From positions 152,670-216,669 of the forward strand of contig NZ_BDCI01000011.1 of the NCBI RefSeq assembly GCF_001613425.1: DNA of 64,000 nt, read 5' to 3'. This document shows, piece by piece, positions 59,345 through 64,000 of the stretch. Positions within the stretch are counted from its first letter, which is position 1, and every line of letters begins with the position of its first letter. The translations under genes and the position numbers were made by a program. The DNA comes from Nocardia vulneris (GTDB lineage: Bacteria; Actinomycetota; Actinomycetes; Mycobacteriales; Mycobacteriaceae). The notes below the pieces were generated by a model, which was not told where the DNA came from, ran no database searches, and was given only the letters and a program-made list of their open reading frames with translations.

Positions 59345-60709
59345 ATGCGTAGCGGGATGTTGAGTCTGACGCAGTTGCGGGAGCAGGTCGAGGCCGGGCG
59401 CATCGATACGGTGCTGGTCGCGATGACCGATATGCAGGGTCGGTTGCAGGGAAAGCGTTGTGCGGCAAGATATTTCCTGGACGAGGTGGTGGAGCACGCG
59501 ACCGAGGCGTGCAACTATCTGCTCGCCGTCGACGTGGACATGACGACGGTGGCCGGGTACTCGATGTCGTCCTGGGACACCGGATACGGGGATTTCGTGC
59601 TGCGGCCGGACCTGGACACCCTGCGGCTGGTGCCGTGGTGGCCGGGTACCGCGCTGGTGCTGTGCGATGTCGAGCAGGTGGAGCCCGCCGGTAAGCCGGT
59701 GCCGGTCTCGCCGCGTCAGGTGTTGCGTGCCCAGCTTGCCCGGCTGGCCGAGCACGGGCTGCGCGCGTTCGTCGGCACCGAACTCGAATTCCTGGTGTTC
59801 GACGACAGTTACGAGGCCGCGTGGTCGGCCGGCTATCGGGAACTGCGCCCGGCCAACCAGTACAACGTCGACTATTCGATGCTCGGCACCGCCCGGCTGG
59901 AGCCCCTGCTGCGGCGCATTCGCACCGAAATGGACGGCGCGGGAATGTATTGCGAGTCGGCCAAGGGGGAGTGCAACCCCGGCCAGCACGAGATCACCTT
60001 CCGCTACGACGACGCGCTGACCACCTGCGACAACCACAGCATCTACAAGACCGGCGCGAAGGAGATCGCGGCCCAGGAGGGGCGCAGTCTCACCTTCATG
60101 GCCAAATACAATGAGCGCGAAGGCAACTCGTGCCATATCCATATCAGCCTGCGCGGGGAGTCCGACGAGGCCGTGCTGGCGGGCAACGAACCCGGCGGCT
60201 GGTCGCCGCTGATGCGTCATTTCGTCGCAGGCCAGCTGGACTGCCTGCGCGAGTTCACCTACCTGCTCGCGCCGAACATCAACTCCTACAAGCGATTTGT
60301 CTCGGGTAGCTTCGCGCCGACCGCGGTCGCCTGGGGGCGCGACAACCGGACCTGCGCGTTGCGGGTGGTGGGGCACGGGCCGTCGCTGCGGCTGGAGAAC
60401 CGGGTGCCCGGCGGGGACGTGAATCCCTATCTCGCCGTGGCCGCCGCCATCGCGGCCGGGCTGCACGGCATCGAGCAGCGGTTGCCGCTGGAGCCGGAGT
60501 TCCAGGGCAACGCCTATCGGTCGGAGCGCCCGCGCGTGCCGCGCACGCTGCGCGAGGCGGCGCAGCTGTTCGGGGACAGCAAGGTGGCGCGGACCGCGTT
60601 CGGTGATGATGTAGTGGAGCACTACCGCAACGCGGCGCAGGTCGAGCTGGACGCCTTCGACGCCGCCGTCACCGACTGGGAGCGAATTCGTGGCTTCGAA
60701 CGACTCTGA
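59345..60709 (+). CDS. glutamine-synthetase-family gamma-glutamylpolyamine/monoamine synthetase (GlnA3/GlnA4-like)
   Basis: The 454-residue protein has the glutamine synthetase fold: VLVAMTDMQGRLQGKRCAAR at the start, FVGTELEFLVFDDSYEAAW (metal Glu), ESAKGECNPGQHEITFRYDD, GNSCHIHISLRGESDEAVLA, and VAWGRDNRTCALRVVGHGPS, with RLENRVPGGDVNPYLAVAAA. The adenylylation loop of GlnA1 is absent. In this subgroup the enzyme ligates glutamate to putrescine, other polyamines or ethanolamine rather than ammonia. The downstream GATase, ALDH and SDR fit a gamma-glutamylated amine degradation pathway. AGAGGGG precedes ATG 59345. Confidence 0.88.
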   Translation: MRSGMLSLTQLREQVEAGRIDTVLVAMTDMQGRLQGKRCAARYFLDEVVEHATEACNYLLAVDVDMTTVAGYSMSSWDTGYGDFVLRPDLDTLRLVPWWPGTALVLCDVEQVEPAGKPVPVSPRQVLRAQLARLAEHGLRAFVGTELEFLVFDDSYEAAWSAGYRELRPANQYNVDYSMLGTARLEPLLRRIRTEMDGAGMYCESAKGECNPGQHEITFRYDDALTTCDNHSIYKTGAKEIAAQEGRSLTFMAKYNEREGNSCHIHISLRGESDEAVLAGNEPGGWSPLMRHFVAGQLDCLREFTYLLAPNINSYKRFVSGSFAPTAVAWGRDNRTCALRVVGHGPSLRLENRVPGGDVNPYLAVAAAIAAGLHGIEQRLPLEPEFQGNAYRSERPRVPRTLREAAQLFGDSKVARTAFGDDVVEHYRNAAQVELDAFDAAVTDWERIRGFERL

Positions 60710-61457
60710 ACCCGCGCCGGCCGCGGCCGCACCCGGGGTGCGGCCACGGCCGGTGATCGGGCTGCCGACCTACGTCGAGCGCGCCCGCTTCGGTTCCTGG
60801 GACGTCGACAGCGCGGTGCTGCAGTACAGCTACGTGCAGATGGTCGTGGCGGCAGGCGGTATCCCCGTGCTGCTGCCGCCGGCCGGCGTGGCGCGCGCGG
60901 AACTGGTGGCGCGACTGGACGCAGTGGTGCTCACCGGCGGCGCCGACGTGACCCCGGACCGCTATGGCGCCCAGCCGCATCCGGACACCTACACCAGGCC
61001 CGACCGCGACGAGTCCGAGTTCGGCTTGTTCGCGCTGGCGCGCGCGGCCGAACTGCCGGTGCTCGCGGTGTGCCGGGGCATGCAGGTGGTGAACGTCGCG
61101 CTGGGCGGCACGCTGGTGCAGCATCTGCCCGAGGTGGTCGGGCACGCCGAGCATTCGGGCACGACCGGTGGCTTCACCGTCACCGACGTGGCGCCGGTGG
61201 CGGGTAGCCGGGTCGCGGCGATCGCCGGGGCGCACGTGAAGGCCCACTGTCACCATCATCAGGCGATCGACCGCCTGGCGCCGGGACTGGTGATCAGCGC
61301 GCACGCGTCGGACGGCACCATCGAGGCGGTGGAGGCGCCGGACGGCCCGTTTCTGGTCGGCGTGCAATGGCATCCGGAGGTGGATGCGGTCGACCGCAGG
61401 CTGATCGGGGCACTGGTCGCCGCGGCCGAAGACTATCGAAGGGAGCGGAACTCGTGA
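60690..61457 (+). CDS. class I glutamine amidotransferase-like gamma-glutamyl hydrolase (PuuD-like, C26)
   Basis: The 255-residue protein has the C26 triad: the nucleophile Cys in LAVCRGMQVVNVALGG (about residue 129) and VGVQWHPEVDAVD with His and Glu. RPVIGLPTYVERARFGSWDV and AVVLTGGADVTPDRYG are typical of PuuD-type enzymes, which remove the glutamyl group from gamma-glutamyl-GABA and analogues. GTG 60690 overlaps the upstream gene by 20 bases and has GGGAG before it. Its stop overlaps the ALDH start. Confidence 0.9.
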   Translation: MASNDSEPAPAAAAPGVRPRPVIGLPTYVERARFGSWDVDSAVLQYSYVQMVVAAGGIPVLLPPAGVARAELVARLDAVVLTGGADVTPDRYGAQPHPDTYTRPDRDESEFGLFALARAAELPVLAVCRGMQVVNVALGGTLVQHLPEVVGHAEHSGTTGGFTVTDVAPVAGSRVAAIAGAHVKAHCHHHQAIDRLAPGLVISAHASDGTIEAVEAPDGPFLVGVQWHPEVDAVDRRLIGALVAAAEDYRRERNS

Positions 61458-62815
61458 CGACAGCGCAGGTGGTCAACCCGGCGACCGAACAGGTGGTGAC
61501 GACGGTCGAACTGGTCGGCGCGGCCGAGACCGACGCCGCGATCGACCGGGCCCAGCGCGCCGCGGTCTCCTGGCGCGAGGTGGCCCCCGGCGACCGGGCC
61601 CGGCTGCTGCGCCGCTTCGCCGAGGCCGTGGACGCGAACCTGGAGCAGCTCGCGCAGCTGGAGGTCGCCAACTCCGGGCACACCATCGGCAACGCGCGCT
61701 GGGAGGCGGGCAACGTCCGCGACGTGCTGCACTACGCGGCCGGTATCCCGGAAAGGCTGCTCGGCCAGCAGATTCCGGTGGCGGGCGGGGTGGATATCAC
61801 CTTCCACGAACCGCTCGGCGTGGTCGGGGTGATCGTGCCGTGGAACTTCCCGATGCCGATCGCGGGCTGGGGTTTCGCGCCCGCGCTGGCGGCCGGGAAC
61901 ACGGTCGTGCTCAAGCCTGCCGAACTCACGCCGCTGACCGCGATCCGGCTGGGGGAGCTGGCGCTCGAAGCCGGGCTGCCCGCGGACGTGTTCCAGGTGC
62001 TGCCCGGCAAAGGCTCGATCGTGGGCCAGCGGTTCGTCACCCACCCCGCGGTGCGCAAGGTGGTGTTCACCGGCTCGACCGAGGTCGGCACCCAGATCAT
62101 GGCCGGCTGCGCGCAGCAGGTGAAGCGGGTGACGCTCGAATTGGGCGGCAAGAGCGCCAATATCGTGTTCGCCGACGCGGATCTGGACCGGGCGGCCGCC
62201 ACCGCGCCGTACGGCGTCTTCGACAACGCGGGTCAGGACTGCTGCGCGCGTTCCCGGATCCTGGTGCAGCGCAACGTCTTCGATCGATTCCTCGAACTGC
62301 TCGAGCCCGCCGTGCGCGGCGTGGTGGTCGGCGACCCGGCCGCGGCGGCCACCGAGATGGGGCCGCTCATCTCGGCCGCGCACCGCGAGCGGGTGGCCGG
62401 TTTCGTCGAGCCGTCGACCAAGGTGGCGTTCACCGGCACGCAACCGGACGGCCCCGGATTCTGGTATCCGCCAACGGTGGTGCTGCCGGACTCGCCCACC
62501 GACCGGGTGCTCACCGAGGAGGTGTTCGGCCCGGTGGTCGCGGTGGTGCCGTTCGAGGACGAGGCCGACGCCATCCGGATCGCCAACGACACCGAGTACG
62601 GGTTGTCCGGCTCCATCTGGACCAACGACGTCGGCCGGGCGCTGCGGGTCTCCCGCGCGGTCGAAGCGGGCAACCTCTCGGTGAATTCGCATTCCTCCGT
62701 GCGGTATTGGACGCCGTTCGGCGGATTCAAACAGTCCGGCCTCGGCCGGGAACTCGGGCCCGACGCCGCCCTGGCGTTCACCGAGACCAAGAACGTCTTC
62801 CTCGCCACCCAATAG
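61454..62815 (+). CDS. NAD(P)-dependent aldehyde dehydrogenase
   Basis: The 453-residue protein has the ALDH signature parts: VPWNFPMPIAGWGFAPALAA, KPAELTPLTAIRLGELALEA, FTGSTEVGTQIM, the Glu in LELGGKSANIVFADADLD (about residue 236) and the Cys in NAGQDCCARSRILVQ (about 270), with PFGGFKQSGLGRELG near the end. In the operon it would oxidise a gamma-glutamyl amino-aldehyde. GTG 61454 overlaps the PuuD-like stop. Confidence 0.93.
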   Translation: MTTAQVVNPATEQVVTTVELVGAAETDAAIDRAQRAAVSWREVAPGDRARLLRRFAEAVDANLEQLAQLEVANSGHTIGNARWEAGNVRDVLHYAAGIPERLLGQQIPVAGGVDITFHEPLGVVGVIVPWNFPMPIAGWGFAPALAAGNTVVLKPAELTPLTAIRLGELALEAGLPADVFQVLPGKGSIVGQRFVTHPAVRKVVFTGSTEVGTQIMAGCAQQVKRVTLELGGKSANIVFADADLDRAAATAPYGVFDNAGQDCCARSRILVQRNVFDRFLELLEPAVRGVVVGDPAAAATEMGPLISAAHRERVAGFVEPSTKVAFTGTQPDGPGFWYPPTVVLPDSPTDRVLTEEVFGPVVAVVPFEDEADAIRIANDTEYGLSGSIWTNDVGRALRVSRAVEAGNLSVNSHSSVRYWTPFGGFKQSGLGRELGPDAALAFTETKNVFLATQ

Positions 62816-62844
62816 CGAACATCACTACCCCGACAGGAGATACC

Positions 62845-63609
62845 TTGCAGCGCTTACAGGATCGAGTCGCCGTCGTCACCGGCGGCGGGAGCGGCATCGG
62901 CCTCGCCACGGTCCGTCGCTTCGCCGCGGAGGGTGCGAAGGTGGTCGTCGCCGATATCGACGCGGCCGGCGGTGAGGCGGCCGCCACCGAGGTCGGCGGT
63001 TTGTACGTCAAGGTCGACGTGACCGATGAGGCCCAGGTCGAGGCGCTGTTCCAGACCGCGGTCGACACCTACGGCGGGCTCGACATCGCGTTCAACAACG
63101 CGGGAATCTCGCCGCCGGAAGACGATTCGATCGTCACGACCGGCCTGGACGCCTGGAAACGAGTCCAGGAGGTCAATCTGACCTCGGTGTACCTGTGCAG
63201 CAAGTACGCCATCCAGCACATGCTCGAACGCGGCAAGGGCTCGGTCATCAACACCGCCTCGTTCGTCGCGGTGATGGGCGCGGCCACCTCGCAGATCTCC
63301 TACACCGCCTCCAAGGGCGGGGTGCTCTCGATGAGCCGCGAGCTGGGAGTCCAGTTCGCCCGCAACGGGATTCGAGTGAATGCGCTGTGCCCGGGGCCGG
63401 TGAACACGCCACTGCTGCAGGAGCTGTTCGCCAAGGACCCGGAGCGCGCGGCCCGGCGCCTGGTACACATTCCGACCGGGCGCTTCGCCGAACCCGAGGA
63501 GATCGCCGCCGCGGTGGCGTTTCTCGCCAGCGACGACGCCTCGTTCATCACCGCGTCCCAGTTCCTGGTGGACGGCGGGATCTCCGGCGCCTATGTGACG
63601 CCGCTGTAG
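62845..63609 (+). CDS. short-chain dehydrogenase/reductase of the glutamylamine operon
   Basis: A 254-residue classical SDR: AVVTGGGSGIGLATVRRFAA, ADIDAAGG, FNNAGISPPEDD, NTASFVAVMGAATSQISYTA with the catalytic Ser and Tyr (YTASKGG), and ALCPGPVNTPLLQELF. The start is TTG 62845 with AGGAGA four bases upstream. It is the last gene before a strong terminator. Its role in amine breakdown is not obvious; it may act on an alcohol or on a different intermediate. The pattern is FabG-like but no fatty-acid genes are near. Confidence 0.92.
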   Translation: MQRLQDRVAVVTGGGSGIGLATVRRFAAEGAKVVVADIDAAGGEAAATEVGGLYVKVDVTDEAQVEALFQTAVDTYGGLDIAFNNAGISPPEDDSIVTTGLDAWKRVQEVNLTSVYLCSKYAIQHMLERGKGSVINTASFVAVMGAATSQISYTASKGGVLSMSRELGVQFARNGIRVNALCPGPVNTPLLQELFAKDPERAARRLVHIPTGRFAEPEEIAAAVAFLASDDASFITASQFLVDGGISGAYVTPL

Positions 63610-63623
63610 CCGGAGCGAAAGCC

Positions 63624-63663
63624 GAACTCCCGCACCGCTTCCCCGAAGCAGGTGCGGGAGTTC
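63624..63663 (+). terminator. strong terminator after the glutamylamine operon
   Basis: GAACTCCCGCACC (63624-63636) pairs with GGTGCGGGAGTTC (63651-63663). Inside, GCTTC-CCC-GAAGC adds five more pairs with a single bulged A at 63650. Followed by GTTATTC. It also faces the convergent last gene. Confidence 0.85.
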
Positions 63664-63682
63664 GTTATTCGGTGCCGTGCCG

Positions 63683-64000
63683 CTAGGGGGCCGCGGCCGG
63701 GGGTGCCGCGGGCGGAGCGGGCGGCTTCAGCAGATCGTTCAGTTTGCTCAAGCTGTCGGTCAAGGTCTGCACGTTGCCCGCCAGGCCCTTGTCCTGCGCT
63801 TGCGCGCCCTGGTCGCTCTGCGCCCCGCCCGGGGCCGCCGGGGTGGCCGAGTTGCCGCCGGTGCCACCGCCCGGTGCCGCCGCATCCGGGGTGCCGGTCC
63901 CGCCGGGAGCCGGTGCGCCGGGGGCGGCCGGAGCCGCGCCGCCCGGTGCGGGGGCCGCCTGTGCATCCGGTGCCGGGGCCGCCGGTGCGGGTGCGGCCGG
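63683..64000 (-). CDS. C-terminal part of a Pro/Ala/Gly-rich protein, 5' end outside the window
   Basis: The minus-strand frame from the window end to TAG at 63683-63685 is open for 105 codons. About 65 residues of Pro/Ala/Gly-rich low complexity (GAAPAAPGAPAPGGTGTP and similar) lead to a short helical stretch (KGLAGNVQTLTDSLSKLNDL) and a final APPAAPPAAAP tail. Such regions occur in exported actinobacterial wall-spanning proteins; signal and main domain are not visible. Function unknown. Confidence 0.65.
   Translation of the reverse strand, partial: PAAPAPAAPAPDAQAAPAPGGAAPAAPGAPAPGGTGTPDAAAPGGGTGGNSATPAAPGGAQSDQGAQAQDKGLAGNVQTLTDSLSKLNDLLKPPAPPAAPPAAAP

Noticed and set aside
1..64000. NRPS, HpgT-type aminotransferase or glycopeptide genes to go with dpgA-D
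   Set aside because: None of the genes in the window has the required domains, so a glycopeptide cluster cannot be claimed.
1..64000. tRNA or rRNA genes, CRISPR arrays, intact insertion sequences
   Set aside because: No cloverleaf-like conserved TTCRA arms with matching stems, no regularly spaced repeats and no transposase-like frames were seen on reading.

Overview
The window is about 70% G+C with dense, often overlapping genes. Its gene content points to a mycolic-acid actinomycete, most likely Nocardia or a close relative: an RsbW/SigF pair, a DosR-type regulator with an Acg-type nitroreductase, an MmcO-like Tat multicopper oxidase, a short Rpf-domain protein, DUF574 methyltransferase beside a P450, PucR and solo-TOBE proteins. 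The genus is inferred from gene content only. I saw no tRNA, rRNA, CRISPR array or intact insertion sequence.

Layout. 1-4.3 kb (minus): end of a BMP-type lipoprotein, a membrane metallophosphoesterase, a sugar mutarotase and a DUF574 methyltransferase. 4.4-14.8 kb (plus): a P450, then the most distinctive locus: a 26-codon leader ORF, complete dpgA-dpgB-dpgC-dpgD and a benzoylformate-decarboxylase-like ThDP enzyme, followed past a hairpin by a Tat catalase-like heme protein, a cytochrome b561 and a CynX-type MFS carrier. 14.8-18.4 kb: an M23 lysin-like protein, a lone LigD-type polymerase, an orphan DUF2247 protein, a small secreted protein and a PLD-like protein. 18.4-24.0 kb (minus): cell-wall amino-sugar recycling (BadF-type kinase, SSS symporter, AnmK, RpiR-type regulator, MurQ).

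24-41.7 kb: glycine-zipper secreted protein, peptide-binding lipoprotein, rsbW-sigF, NYN-domain protein, multicopper oxidase, a NarL-type two-component pair, BCCT carrier, exported GH65 enzyme with a six-bladed-propeller type partner, thioesterase, Rpf-like protein and an MFS protein with a large extracytoplasmic insert. 41.7-50.8 kb (minus): solo TOBE protein, PPOX-fold protein, SDR-APH-thiolase operon, a truncated YhgA/Rpn-like remnant, modCBA with its HTH-TOBE regulator, and a PucR regulator converging on a 34-codon ORF. 51-64 kb: a lipase gene broken by a one-base frameshift, an intact lipase, a STAND-like ATPase with a membrane-anchored periplasmic-binding-like protein, a dosR-like gene also broken by a one-base frameshift, an acg-like gene next to DosR-box-like DNA, a gamma-glutamylation operon (glutamine synthetase-like, GATase, ALDH, SDR) with a strong terminator, and the end of a Pro/Ala-rich gene.

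How the genes may work together. The dpg genes normally make 3,5-dihydroxyphenylglyoxylate for glycopeptide antibiotics, where an aminotransferase turns it into dihydroxyphenylglycine for an NRPS. Here there is neither aminotransferase nor NRPS; a decarboxylase of the benzoylformate type sits in that place, suggesting a stand-alone route to 3,5-dihydroxybenzaldehyde or a derived resorcinol. That is the main candidate for an undescribed system. The STAND ATPase/binding-protein pair beside a DosR-like regulator is a second candidate.
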